Assembly (NCBI GenBank): GCA_902805475.1
Contig: CADCSX010000011.1
Location: 932,001 to 996,000 of the forward strand
Origin: Entonaema liquescens
Lineage: Eukaryota > Ascomycota > Sordariomycetes > Xylariales > Xylariaceae
DNA length: 64,000 bases
Reading direction: 5' to 3'
The position numbers and the translations under genes were made by a program. Below the pieces are notes generated by a model. That model searched no databases. It was not told where the DNA came from and was given only the letters and a program-made list of their open reading frames with translations. Below are positions 31,810 to 43,942 of this stretch, one piece after another (the first letter of the stretch is position 1; every line of letters begins with the position of its first letter).

Positions 31810-34371
31810 AACTCTACCAAGGAGTTTAACAATGTCGACGCGAAAGTCTTAGCCTTCCTAACAGACACGCCTCTATGGAACAAGTGGTATCGACTATATT
31901 ACGTTAATTCGAGGCCAGAAGAAGATATCATCGAAGAGATTGGAGTTCTTGAAGTCGCTACAACTCTCGGTTTATCTACAATTAGGCAGAGCCTTCTGCA
32001 TAATAGTGCAGCTGGAATCCCTAAGCTCGCTGAGACCGTCATCGCTATTGTTCCAGACTTTGCCAAGCTCTTGTGTGTCGCAGTCAAGCAAGGTCATTCC
32101 GGTCTGATAGACATATTCTTCCACAAAGGGGTTAAGAGAGATGGCGCTGTTTTAGAGGCAGCTGGTCTTGGCCGAACTGACTATTTGAAGAGGCTTCTAT
32201 CTGATGACGTGCCTCGCGAAAGCCGCGAATGAATAGTAGAACACACCCTTCATAAAGCAGTCCAAGATGGAAGTACTCCTGTAGTTGAATTCTTCAATAA
32301 TTCCCATATAGACTGAAACTGGACGGGCTCCGGAGAGGGAAGCGTGCAGTAGAATGCTGCAGTAGACGGAAACGAAAATAGGTATATTCAAGCACAACAT
32401 TACTTAAGGGGTATTCAACCTTGATAGAAAAGACAAAGACGGAAAAACATCATTGATCATTTCAACCCAGCTAAACCACTCTTCATTTGTGGCAGCACTT
32501 TGGGAATGAGGAGTAGATGTGATGCTGGCTGACAAGAATGGGAGGACAGCACTTTGTTATGCTATTTTCAGAGACCCTGATATAGTAACACTTCTTCTCT
32601 AGCACAATGTCAGTCCAGTGACACCTGACAAGGGGAATAGAATGCCGCCACACCCCGCCCGCCGGCTCAGCAATCTTGACACGTTCAAGCGCTCCACCAG
32701 GGTACTAAAAAAACAATGAATTGGCTACCTAACCTTACATAAGAAGACGAGATTTATCCCTGCATTGTATCAATTATTATCGATCCAAGTGCCGTCAGAT
32801 CCCTCCTAGACGAGGGAGTTAACGGGTCCTCTGAGGAAAATGCCTACTCTGCTGTGGTTATAAGGCATCTAGACCACGTTGAGAACGGTTGTTTACGCAC
32901 AGAAGCTGACTCTTCAAAGGATGGGGATTTGGTAATTAATTCACATTCGAAGGGCGATTTGGTGGTTGCGTGGTTTTATTTGGGGAGAATCATATATCTG
33001 GATCTGGGTCGATGGTGAATCTCTACTAATGATTGGCATGTCGAAGGGTTACAATAATATCATAGGTCCCCTTTCTTAGGATAGGGGTTGATCCTAACCT
33101 CGCCAATTAGAATCGCGATTTTCCTCTTCATCTAACCGTGATCAGAGGAGACGTAGACATCGCTACGAACCTCCTTGACGCCGGGGCCAATCCCATTTTC
33201 AACGAAATCTTACTGGAAGCCCCGGCCGATTTCAACGCAATAAACGATACGTCAGCCACGCCGTTACATTTAGCTCTTTACACAAACAACTACCCTGCAT
33301 CAGAATTGCTCCTCGAAAAAGAGGTAAGTATAGATGAAAGAGATAGGGAGGCTTGGAAATAGTTCGTTGCAGCTTGCACATGTCAGAGATTAAATAATTG
33401 ATTCTCTCCTTGAGATAGGAGGCAATTGAGAGACGCTGCTGCTATGGGCCCTGGAAATCTTGAAGATATAGCCGTGCTAAAATCCCGATATAGGGTAACC
33501 ATAGACCATGTTCCCGTTGGTCATGGCAGGTGGACGATAGAGGACTTCGTCCCCGACCCCCTTTGGCTCGCTTGAAGAGTACACACCCAAAATCATGATA
33601 AAAGTCCTGACTCCAACCAAATTGGTCGTTCCCAATTTCTAGAAGGCGTAGGAAAGCTTAGAACTGACTGACAGCTGGTCAACAAACCACACACACGTGC
33701 AATACTCTTATTAGAAAAGACACTAGCAACAATATGCTGCTACCGACGCCTCTCGATGAACGGCCAGTTATGAGTGTCCGGCCGATCACACTTTCGCACC
33801 TCAAAATAGAAATGCTCCTGTATAGTTCGAGGTTGAAGGTTTGGGGACCTAAGAAACGCCGGGATTCAAAACAACCGTTTGTATCGGACTCATCGGAGAG
33901 TATACTGACATGAGTTGCGGATCTCCTGGGCGCGTCGACGATGGACTATCAGTTGGTTATCACGGCGATACTGGTTACATTATATACTGCCGTCGGAGGG
34001 GGACGAGTGATGTAAACACTTGTAGGAAATTCGCAGAGGGCGACATAGTCGGTTGTGGAGTTGATTGGGGAAACCGTCCCACTTACTACACGATTAACGG
34101 CCAATATGGTGAGTATATCGGGTCGCCTTAATGGCTTATACGTATTTGGCCGGAGCCTATGTTGACATAGTCGTTCTTCGTAGGAGAGGCACATACTATT
34201 GTGTCTAAATTTGGATCTAAAAAGATATACCCTGCGATATCTATGCACAATACCACTAACGGGGTACGAGTCAATTTCGGCGAGAAAACGGATAAAGGGA
34301 AGTGGAATTTCAGATTTCCGCCCCTTATTGAGAGAACGAGGGATGAAAAATTGTATACGCACATACTATGA
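31810..34371 (+). pseudogene. Ankyrin-repeat / SPRY-domain gene relic
   Basis: Remains of a gene with several ankyrin repeats and a C-terminal SPRY domain. About 31810-32232 is one open frame (LCVAVKQGHSGLIDIFFHKG, LEAAGLGRTDYLKRLL). Ankyrin words then recur with stops between them near 32243-32310 (HTLHKAVQDGSTPVVEFF), 32510-32600 (DVMLADKNGRTALCYAIFRD) and 33100-33360 (INDTSATPLHLALYTNN). The SPRY part starts near 33868 (GFKTTVCIGLIGEYTD) and continues in YHGDTGYIIYC and GDIVGCGVDWG. It crosses a still-valid intron (about 34109-34182) into EAHTIVSKFGSKKIYPAIS and ends at the stop at 34369-34371. The SPRY exons are better preserved than the ankyrin part. The original function, possibly protein binding or self/non-self recognition, is inference. 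Confidence 0.72.
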
Positions 34372-35624
34372 TCGAGTATAGTGTTAGGTTGAGCTTAAAA
34401 CACTATGTAGATCCGCGGTGATGTAAAGGAGGCCAAGTTTTTCTCAGTCCGTTGTCTTTCCTTTAATGGGTACTTCCATGTACCCAATTGCATAACTACC
34501 TAGGTAGAGAAGCAATACTGCCACGTCGATATGTCAGTGGGAATTCTCAATGAATGGTATATGGGACTGAACGAAGAGCCGCCGTTTTTGGTATTCTCTA
34601 TACTAGCTCCGATCCGACCGTCTTCTAAAACACACCGTCCCTAAAGTCTCTTATTACAGAGTAACGAGGATGGCCTTAGCGAACAATTATTTTTATATAC
34701 GACTTATGAGACCGCCATAATAGTAAGGAGAAGGGTGACATAGTGAAAGAGAAGGGCTCCTATAATATTATATGCTTAGACTTTTCAACTTTCAAACCTT
34801 TCACTGAGGCAAGCAATTGACTTATAGCCGGTCGAGAGATAAGTGGGTGACTATGATAGCATAGGTAACCACAAGGGCCTGAACGGCACGTATACTAAAC
34901 AAATAGTGAAAGATGGCCGGGATTAATTTTCAATCATATCACTACTTACCTTAACGTAACTAACTCCTCGTAATCTTACCGCCAATATTAGAAGTAAAGT
35001 CTAACATCCTATTGACAAGGTGGGATAAGTTGGGAGTTACCAGAATTTCGATAGCTTTGTACCTACCTTATTGGCATTTACATGAATCTGAATAATTCCT
35101 ATTGAGAAAAGTAACAAGCGTGCAATGTTCCTTTAGCTGAGACTGAAATGGATGAACTTTGTATATTATATAGTACATAGGTAGGGATCCTTGGCAGAAG
35201 CCAATTACCTCTTGGTATTAAAATCATATATCGCCTATTCACATGTCGAACTCAGTCCCAATATCGACCGACTCAACTCATGCGAACGAATAAAGCAAAA
35301 AATAAATGCGCTTTAGTAGTATACAAGTATAAGATGTTTCGCTGGGGAATGAAAACCCCGCGATACGTTTCGTTTGTCCTCGGTGTCATAATAAGGGCCT
35401 TAAAAACTACCCCTCATAATATCTTATATAGGTAGTATATATAGCAAAACGCTACCGAGACTCCTGATAAATTTCGTGCGAACATGGGCCCCGTAAATAC
35501 ATCATAGCCAGATCGCCGGGAAATTCTGCCTGTAGTAGCCAAATAACCCCAGAAAGTTTACGCCTTACCTTTCATATATCCTCGTCTAAATAGTTGGGAA
35601 ATATATGTCATTATCCATAACTCT
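34372..35624. other. Intergenic, no gene seen
   Basis: Separates the accessory left half from the conserved right half. No supported coding content. Confidence 0.5.
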
Positions 35625-36928
35625 TTAGAAGCCTTCGAAGTAGTGGTCATATTGACGGGACAATTCGTCAGTATATGGCTCCCGCTTACCATCGTCTTCC
35701 GGGTAGATATCGAAGCACTGTGCGTCGCCCGGGTACCGCACGTTAGGTTGTATCGGTGGCCTGATTTGTCGGTGATAAAGCGCATCCCAATCTACGCCTT
35801 CGAAGAATGGATGCTCCTTAACTTGGCGAGTACCGCCGATAAGATTTCCTAATCGCCTGGAGCGATCCACAGTACAGAACGAACGGATGATGTTTTGCGC
35901 ATTAGGCGAGATAGGGGGCTCAGCGGGGAAGAGCACGGGCTTCTCAATAATCCTGTCATTTTATTAGTTTCTACAGGCGGTGAAGCGCATGCGACGACGC
36001 ATTGTACTCACTGCTTGTAAATCTCAATAGGGTTCTGGTGCCAAAATGGGGATAGCCAGTGAGGAACTCGTAGATCAAAATGCCTAGCGCCCACCAATCA
36101 ACAGCGATAGTATGTCCCTTGTTCTGAATAACCTCGGGCGCCAAGTATTCAGGCGTACCACAAAGAGTGTATGTCTCAACAGGTCTGCTATCCCTGCTAC
36201 CGAGTCTCTTCGCAAACCCGAAATCAACCAACTTCACGTGACCCTGGCCGTCGAGGAGGAGGTTTTCCGGTTTTAAGTCGCGGTACGCGACGCCGCCCTG
36301 GTCGTCATGGAGATATTCGAGCACGAGGACAATCTCAGCAGCGTAGAATTGGGCCCACTCTTCCGGGAATCGACGATGCCTTCGTAAGTAACTAAAGAGT
36401 TCGCCACCTGGGACATAGTCAAGAAGCATATATAAGGAGTCGTGATCGGAGAAGGTGGTGATTAATTCGGTAATAAAAGGGTGACCGGCGACATCGCTTA
36501 GTATGCGACGCTCGTCTCGGACGTGGTCTATTTGCTTCAACTTGATAACTTCGGCTTTCCGCAGGATCTTCAGAGCGAACACCTTGTCACGGTCCTCTTC
36601 GTTAGCGCCGGCAGGACGAACTAGACAGACTCTAGCAAATGTACCTGTAAGAAAATAGGGTTAGAATGGCAAAGACGGTAAACGCTTGGCGCATCTAAAG
36701 TAGCTAATGAGACGGGTAGGCTATACCAGTTCCTAGAGTCCTCACGAGAGCAAAGTCGCTCAATTTCAAGCGCTGATGTTGAGGTGGTACTTTGGGCTCG
36801 GTATCAGATTCTGGTTGGGAAACATTATTGGTGTCTGTGTTCGCGACGGGCCGTAAGCTATGCTCTTGTAAGACCCGTGGAATGATGCCGGGTTTAGCAA
36901 CCGTAGCGGCCATCTTTTTAAGATTCAT
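35625..36928 (-). CDS. cAMP-dependent protein kinase catalytic subunit, probably type 2 (one frame break)
   Basis: Ser/Thr kinase of the AGC/PKA group, effector of cAMP signalling. Exons 36727-36928, 36012-36644 and 35625-35952. Visible parts are the Gly loop GTGTFARV (made by splicing), the Lys in FALKILRK, the Glu in HVRDERRIL, the catalytic loop YRDLKPEN, VDFGFAKR and the activation loop TYTLCGTPEYLAPEV. The AGC tail has FEGVDW, FDIYPEDD and a terminal YFEGF. At GGGG 36048-36051 one base is missing: the frame before and after reads GY-P and PFWHQNPIEIYKQ, the invariant AGC block. The three exons total 1163 nt; one more makes 388 codons. The frame is open upstream only to a GTG, so the ATG at 36928 (or 36913) is assumed; a leader exon further upstream is possible. 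Type 2 assignment rests on the subdomain IX-X wording, from memory. Confidence 0.88.
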
Positions 36929-38440
36929 CCGAGGTTTAAGTACAAAGATGTTTCCAACTTTAGGTGAATTGTTGCCTTTCGCAATTGGCGGGATATCATC
37001 AGACGACACCCATGTCTTGGCGCAAAATGTTTCTAGTAGCTGCGAGGACGCCTCTGACTTATGGGCTTATGGGCTATTCGAAAGATGACACAGAGTAAGT
37101 TGGATTATAATTGGTGTTGGATATTTCAAAGGGTGCACATGGTGAATATGCTGAAAAGGAGGCGGCACATGTAATAGGTAATAAACCTGAACGAGGGAAA
37201 AAGTTATTAGAAAGAGAGAGAGAGGGTTTAAAGATAAGATGCGAGATTAGAACCAGCTCTCTCAATGGGGTTTGCCCGCTTCTTTAGCGCATTAGATCGT
37301 TAAGTATAGGTATGAATTAAAATAGTGATTAAAAAACGTAGTTGGTTTATTTGGTTAGGCTTGGGCTGGAAGGGCTGGAAGGGCTGGATAGTGGACAGGC
37401 TGTGGATGGGCTGGATTATGGGAATGGGCGGCTCGATGGGTTAAGGCGATGGGTTAAGGTAGTAAGCAGCAAAAAAAAAAACTACCTTAACCTCTATGTA
37501 CGATCTCCAGCCTTGTAGCGATGACGTTTGCTGCAGAACGAATCCAAGCGGGGAGGGCTTCCATTGTTGCAGGTGTTGCAGGTGATGAAAGTGGATCCAA
37601 AGTGGATTCTAATACTGTCTGATCTAGACCGCGAAGGGAAACTACCCTTTGTGTTTCCTGGAGAGTTGGAACGTGCTGGCTAGTTGCAGGATGTCGCGCC
37701 CACGCATTTGAACCAATCATCTTATCCTTTTATCCTAGATCATTTCGAAGCTTTGAGACGCAAACATGCGCATTTGAAGAAGTAGTAGACCATGTTCTCA
37801 GGGATAAGCATACCTAAGTAGGCTATCAATAATAGGCTAATTGTAGTTTAGTCAATTCTGTTTATGGACGGTTTATAATAGGTAGGCAGCGAAAGGTTGA
37901 AGAAGGAAAATAGGATCCGGGTTTAACCGCGTGTTAGTGACAATTATGACGGGATGTCTCGATGAGGGATTCCAGTAGGATTAGCTAAGCCTGATAGGTT
38001 ACTTAGGTACTTAGTAAGTACTAAAGTACCCCCCACTTCAAGGACCTTCACTTCTATGGGCAGTTCCTGTCTTGAGACAGAAGCTTCAGCCACAATCGGA
38101 GGGTCATTCCTAACGGGAGAGGCTGAATCCCGGCCAGAGCGGCACCCTGCTGCACCTGCTGCACCTGCACACTTGACCTTAGGTAACCTTCACAGTGTCT
38201 TGTCCCTGAACCTGTAGGAACCCCACGGAGGAACATCTCCCCTTAACAACCTACACATTTTACATACGATAACGGCTGACGGAAACATCCTGCCTTTTCA
38301 CGACGAGTACGGCTCATCATTTTGACTTTTTCTGCATAACTTTCATCTTCTTGTCACGTTCAGCGTTATTGCCCCTCCATCTTTAGAAATGAATTGAGTT
38401 ATAACTACATGGACTCGACTCTGCTGGAAGGTCTTGAACC
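36929..38440. other. Divergent promoter region of PKA and TBC genes
   Basis: No supported gene. Contains a short imperfect tandem repeat of GGCTGGAAGG around 37364-37418 and an A run at 37470-37479. A minus-strand frame at 37487-37720 may be an upstream ORF or leader exon of the kinase but has no known content. Confidence 0.45.
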
Positions 38441-41400
38441 ATGTTTAATAACCTCAGCAGCTTTGTGCAGAAGGCTCAGTCGGCTGCTCAGCAGCTGATT
38501 GATCCTATGCAAGGACTGAACCTCACAAACTCAGACAGAAATCCTTCCAAAGCTTCTCTATTCCAGAATCAGTTCCGACTTCCTAGCTCTCAGAACCCCT
38601 TGTACGAGATTCCCGCCGAGCTTACCATCCCACCTTCGAACATCACTCAAGGTGACAAAGAACGCGATCGCGGCTGGCACTACGCTGGCAAACTACACCT
38701 TTCCGAGTTCTATATTTGTTTTTCGACTACCCCAACTAGTTTTTCCCAAAGCGCCAGCACGTCGAGTGCTGCTGCATTCACTGGCCAGACACATGGTGCC
38801 GGGCCTAGCGGGAATGGATTCACTTTCCCTCTATGCGCTATTAGAAAGGTCGAGCGCCTAAATACCCAGAGCCTTCAGGTACACAGACATTTTTTCCCTT
38901 CAAAGCCCCTATATGTCAACTCGAGCTGACGTTAAGGGACTCTAGTTTGCTCTCGCCATCACCACCTGGAATGGTATAACACAAGAATCAGTCAAGGATA
39001 AAGATGCGTTAAAAGATAAGAAAGATTTCAGAGAACAGAGGATCACTATACAACTTGCTGGATCTCGTCCAGCATGTGAGAGATTTTGCGACGGCCTTAA
39101 AAAAGGCTTGAGGAGTGCGGTCGGTAGTGTCGGCAAATACAAAAAGGTTGTCTCAGAATGTTACTCGGAATACCTCCTAAGGCCAGAGGAAAAAAAGAAT
39201 ATAAGCCCTCCCGATGCTGGCTTAGGCATGATTTTTCGGTACCCTGGCGATCCGAAAAAGCTTAGAGATCGGGCAAAGATGAGGTTGTGGGCCGAGTATC
39301 TCCGTGATAATGGTCGGAACGCGACCCTGATCCGTCAGCCTACATTTCATAAGCTTATCAGAGTCGGTCTACCTAATCGGCTTCGAGGGGAGATTTGGGA
39401 ATTAACGTCTGGATCTCTATATCTGCGACTCGAAAATCCGACCTTATACGTGGACACGCTCGCGAAGTTCGAAGGAAAAGAGTCGTTGGCTATAGATGAA
39501 ATAGAAAAAGACTTAAACAGAAGTCTCCCTGAATACCCCGGATTCCAAAGCGAAGATGGAATCAACCGCCTACGGCGGGTTCTTACCGCATACAGTTGGG
39601 TCAACCCTGACGTCGGCTACTGCCAGGCCATGAATATTGTCGTGGCCGCTTTGTTGATTTACATGTCTGAGACCCAAGCGTTCTTCCTCCTTTCAGCGTT
39701 GTGCGACAGGCTAGTTCCCGGGTATTATTCCTCTACTATGTACGGTACACTCTTGGATCAAAAGGTCTTCGAAGGCCTTGTGGAGAAAACGATGCCGATC
39801 CTATGGGAACATCTCGTTAAGAGCGATGTACAACTTTCAGTTGTTTCTCTTCCCTGGTTTCTTTCCCTGTATATCAACTCGATGCCCTTGGTTTTTGCCT
39901 TTAGAGTTTTAGATGTTTTCTTTGTCGAGGGACCTAAGGTGCTATTCCAAGTCGGTCTGGCTATTCTAAGAATCAACGGCGAGGAGCTGTTAGATGCTAC
40001 AGACGACGGTGCCTTCATATCTGTCCTAAAGTCATATTTCTCGCGTCTTGATGAATCCGCACACCCCAAGTCAGAAAACCCGAAGCTACGAGCTATCAAC
40101 AGGTTTCAAGAACTTATGGTAGTGGCTTTCAAGGAATTCTCAGGCGTTACTCATAGTACGATCCAGGATCTACGGCTAAAGAACAAAGATGCGGTTCTTA
40201 ATAACATTGAGAATTTCGCCAAACGTACTGCTATCCGGAATCTTGGTCCTGACAGCAAATTACTGAACCCCGACGAACTGGGAGCCCTGTATGACAGATT
40301 TTATGGAATATTATACGAACGACAACAGAGAGACCATATTATCCAAGAGCAGCTAGCTAGATCTAAAGCTAGCAGAGCTAGAGCTACCGAATCTTTCCCG
40401 GAGCATCATAACCACGGCATCGAGAAGGGTCGGGTCGGCCTGGGTCCCAGCACTAGTTTAATGGACTACGATGCGTTCCGGGAATTTTTAGCGAGCGTGT
40501 CTAAATGGGCCATCTCTGACTCTCCGGCCTCACCTAGGCGTGATTTGTCTGAGAAAGATCGCGGGACGTATTTTGGTAGTTTCAGGAGAGCTGATCCTAA
40601 CCTGCTTTCACCGTGGGGTGGAAACCCTGAGCCAGCTGATCATGAGTTCATGCAAAGATTATTCCGAAGATGGGATATTGATTCTAGCTCGACATTGACG
40701 TTACAAAACGTCGTGACAGGGTTCGCACATATTAAAGGCAAGCGTGACATTATGGGCACAATTACGTACTTCTTTGAACTTTATGATGACGATGGCGACG
40801 GAAGGGTTGATCGAGAGGGTATCCTCCGAATATCTGAAGCACTCTTATTCCTTTCGCGTCGTGGTCTTGAAGGTTCATTAAGTAACTCCGCATCAACACC
40901 GGTACCGAATGGACCAAGCGAATCTAGCAGCAGCTCATTGACCCCGCCAATTGGGGGCACTATCAATGAGCGGTTCTTAGGAAGCGTAAGCGCCTTCATT
41001 CGGCGCTGTTTTGAATACGCCGATCCTGATCACCCAAGTAACCAAACCACGAACGAAGGGACATCGTCCTCTAATACCGACGAGCCAGTGGGTGACAACA
41101 ATAGCGCATTTGCCATTGGCGATGATGAAGACGAGGAAGAAGATTTACTTGCCTTTGAAGGCCCAGCTGATAGTCCGAAGCCCGAAAAGAAGAAACCGGA
41201 TTTAGGAGACACAATTCCGCCAGCCTTAGGTAAACCGGATACAGAAAACGAGGCCAGACGTGCGGTATCCAAAGCCCAGTCTGAGAAAGCCAATGCAGCC
41301 CTAGATCCTTCAAATCCGCTACACATAACTTTACCAACGTTCCGCATGGTAGTGCTTGCAGACGAGTTACTGGAACAGTTCTTTGAATCATCATTCCCAA

Positions 41401-41906
41401 CCTCATTACACCTGATCGACGGCTTAGCATCTACTAACCAGTCTACCTCATCTCTAACAACGTTTTCTAATATAGGCTTCGGACGTACTGCTGGCGCCCC
41501 TCCTCCTGTTCCACAGGTAGGCATGGCAGGTGCTGGGCGTAGTCTACGTGGCGTTTTAGATAATATCGTTACAGATGCATCACGTGTTGCTGCCGAAGTC
41601 CGCCGACGAATGGAAGAAGCACAACGCGAATTAGAGAAGAATGCAGTACCCGGGCAGAGGGACGAGGAGGAGGAAGAGGAAGAGGACATCCAAGGGCTAC
41701 GCCCGACTGGATACGGTGGAGATCCCGAGCGGAGGAGCGTCAGATCCTCGGATAGAGACCTGTTAGATGGGGCCGACGCCGGGGCTGGGGCGGCGAAGAA
41801 CCCAGAAGGGCAAAGCCAACCAAATCTCGATGCCAATGGTGCGCAAGAACCGAGGCCAAGAACCGCTAGTTCGACAACACAGAGGATTGTGGAGTTTGAG
41901 GGTTGA
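38441..41906 (+). CDS. GYP2: GRAM-TBC-EF-hand Rab GTPase-activating protein (Gyp2/Mdr1 type)
   Basis: 1132-residue Rab-GAP that speeds GTP hydrolysis on Rab/Ypt proteins in membrane traffic. Exons 38441-38878 and 38946-41906, joined in phase 0. The GRAM domain lies in the first ~200 residues (WHYAGKLHLSEFYICF, RITIQLAGSRPACERF). The TBC domain starts about residue 285 (GLPNRLRGEIWELTSG) and has both catalytic fingers: Arg in IEKDLNRSLPEYPG near 335 and Gln in DVGYCQAMNIVV near 372. An EF-hand loop follows near 760 (LYDDDGDGRVDREG). The C-terminal third is acidic and disordered with a predicted coiled stretch (RRRMEEAQRELEKN). The layout matches Gyp2/Mdr1. Unlike its neighbours, the reading frame is intact throughout. 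Confidence 0.92.
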
Positions 41907-42706
41907 AATGCATGTAGAGGTTAGCACAGGGTCATAGGGAGTTAGGGTATCGGTCTGGAACATGATTGAAGGTCTTGGCGTGTTTCCGCTGTTTTGTTCA
42001 CAGGGTGTATGTACAATTGAATGCCACTACACCAGCGACTGTAATTCAAATCCATTGAATCAACAAATTGGATGGGTTGAGACATTATGTTACTAAGAAT
42101 TTGGGGACGCGTCTCCCTTTAGTGCCTAGGAATCCGGGTCTCTAGACGCGAGATGATATCGCCTATTAATCTTGACTACTAAGGAAATCGCTAATATCTA
42201 ATATTATTGAAGGAAGGAAGTTTCATAAATGTCTGTTACTCAAAAGGACTAATTTTGCCACTTAATGCAGTTGATATGGATGTGTACGCTCTCAAGGGGG
42301 ATCAGATAGTCCCCCTTTTTTGAGGCTATACTGTTATCCTCAATTCCAGCTAACGCGTCAAATTGATTCATTCCAAGGGGGACGATATTGGTCAAGAATA
42401 AATTATGGTGATGGATTTGAGTCAATAAGGGAATGTCATGGCTGGCCAGAGTCACGTCTGGCCCCCTTTAACAATATTATTGGGCATTCCACTTAGCTAG
42501 GAGGTATTCATGGTATTTTAGAGAGAAAAGGTTGACTTGGACGATATATTCAAATACTCCCAAACCCGCCCATATGGTCCATGAATTATTTCCAGCAGCA
42601 CTAATACCATCTTTCGGTCATCTGTCGACACTCATTTATCATATACTCATTCTTCCGAGGTAAGACTTGTTTATTTCTTTCATTTTTTCACCACCGAAAA
42701 TCCACA
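41907..42706. other. Intergenic, no gene seen
   Basis: 3' flank of the TBC gene and promoter of the His/Asp-rich secreted protein gene. No supported coding content. Confidence 0.5.
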
Positions 42707-43942
42707 ATGGGCCTCTCCAACCAGGCCAGAGCCGCCGTCGCGGCCAGCTTTTGGGCATTCTCCGCCCAGGCCACTGCTGCTTCGACAAACCGGCCCACCT
42801 CAACGGTTTCCCTGGCGCGGTCTTCGGGCATTGCGCCGTCCAACGCAGCAACTATCGCCAACAATGCTGAGACCCCCATCGTGCTCGCCGTCGTCCCGGC
42901 CCGCAACCCCATCAGTGGCAGGGACGTCAACAATAAGCGCGACAGGGGATATGTAGGCGGAGCCAGCTGTGCCGGCGCTACGACGTTCGACCTCAAGGAT
43001 GGGTCGATCAGCAGCGACGGCGTGTACTACACGCCGGGCCGGGACGTGCTGTACGAGCCGCTTACGCCGTCGCCCTCGGCGCGCGGGGGAGACTCGGCCG
43101 CAGGGCATTTCGTCGTGGAGGACGGGAACCTGCGGTGGTACGACAACGGGTTCTACGGTGGGCGCGCCCGGTACTGCCAGATGCCTGGGTCCGGGCAGGT
43201 GTACGTTACATTCCACGTCGAAAACACCTGGCCGGAGGGTTGTGAGGAGGTTGATCTAGAGGCGAGACCGCAGACAGGGTGTCGGGATAAAGGGTCTGTG
43301 GCTAGGGGAGAAGGTAATTGGAAGAAGGGTAAGGACTGGGAGAAGTGGGGACATAAGGGGGGTGATGGGCATAAGAAGAGTGGCCATAAACATAAGGATG
43401 ATCATGATAAGGACCATGACAAGGACCACGATAAAGACCATGATGATGATGACGATCATAAGAAAAAGGCCAAGCACCACGACCATGATGACGACCATGA
43501 CCACAAGAAAAAGGATAAGCACCACCACGATGACAGTGATGATGACAGCGACAGCGACGATAGCGACAGTGACAGCGATAGCGACAGCGATGATGATGAC
43601 GACCACCATTATAAGACTGGGTACACCACAAGGCCTAAATACCGCACAAGCACCCGATACACCTCCCACACAAGCTACAAGACCAGCACTTCCTACCACC
43701 ACTCGTCCCCTACCAGCTATGAGCCGTATAGCAGTTACAAGACTCCCTCCAGCTATGAACCGCACAGCAGCTACAAGGCATCCACCAGTCACGCAAACCC
43801 CCCCTATCCCACCGCCAACACGGAGACTCCAACCTCCCACAACATCTACCCGACGAACGCCAGCCCAACCGGCCAGGAGTGCGTCGAGACGCATCTGTCC
43901 TGGGTTCCTGGCAGCCACACTTTCATCCATGGAGAGCTATGA
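42707..43942 (+). CDS. Secreted protein with His/Asp/Lys low-complexity region
   Basis: 411-residue single-exon protein; family not recognised. The N-terminal ~25 residues (ARAAVAASFWAFSAQATAAS) look like a signal peptide. A globular part (about residues 83-185) has SCAGATTFDLKDG, GVYYTPGRDVLYEPL, GNLRWYDNGFYGGRARYC and WPEGCEEVDL, with cysteines likely to pair outside the cell. From about 225 to 305 the chain is almost only Asp, His, Lys and Ser, with a DHDK tetrapeptide repeat followed by Ser-Asp repeats. It then turns into a Ser/Thr/Tyr/Pro-rich tail with repeated SSYKT/SSYEP words, typical of an O-glycosylated stalk. The end has one Cys and no clear GPI signal. A wall-surface or metal-binding role is a guess from composition. 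Confidence 0.75.
   Translation: MGLSNQARAAVAASFWAFSAQATAASTNRPTSTVSLARSSGIAPSNAATIANNAETPIVLAVVPARNPISGRDVNNKRDRGYVGGASCAGATTFDLKDGSISSDGVYYTPGRDVLYEPLTPSPSARGGDSAAGHFVVEDGNLRWYDNGFYGGRARYCQMPGSGQVYVTFHVENTWPEGCEEVDLEARPQTGCRDKGSVARGEGNWKKGKDWEKWGHKGGDGHKKSGHKHKDDHDKDHDKDHDKDHDDDDDHKKKAKHHDHDDDHDHKKKDKHHHDDSDDDSDSDDSDSDSDSDSDDDDDHHYKTGYTTRPKYRTSTRYTSHTSYKTSTSYHHSSPTSYEPYSSYKTPSSYEPHSSYKASTSHANPPYPTANTETPTSHNIYPTNASPTGQECVETHLSWVPGSHTFIHGEL

Noticed and set aside
41030..41836. 268-codon minus-strand frame
   Set aside because: Lies opposite the Ser/acidic C-terminal part of the TBC gene; composition mirrors the sense codons and no domain is seen.
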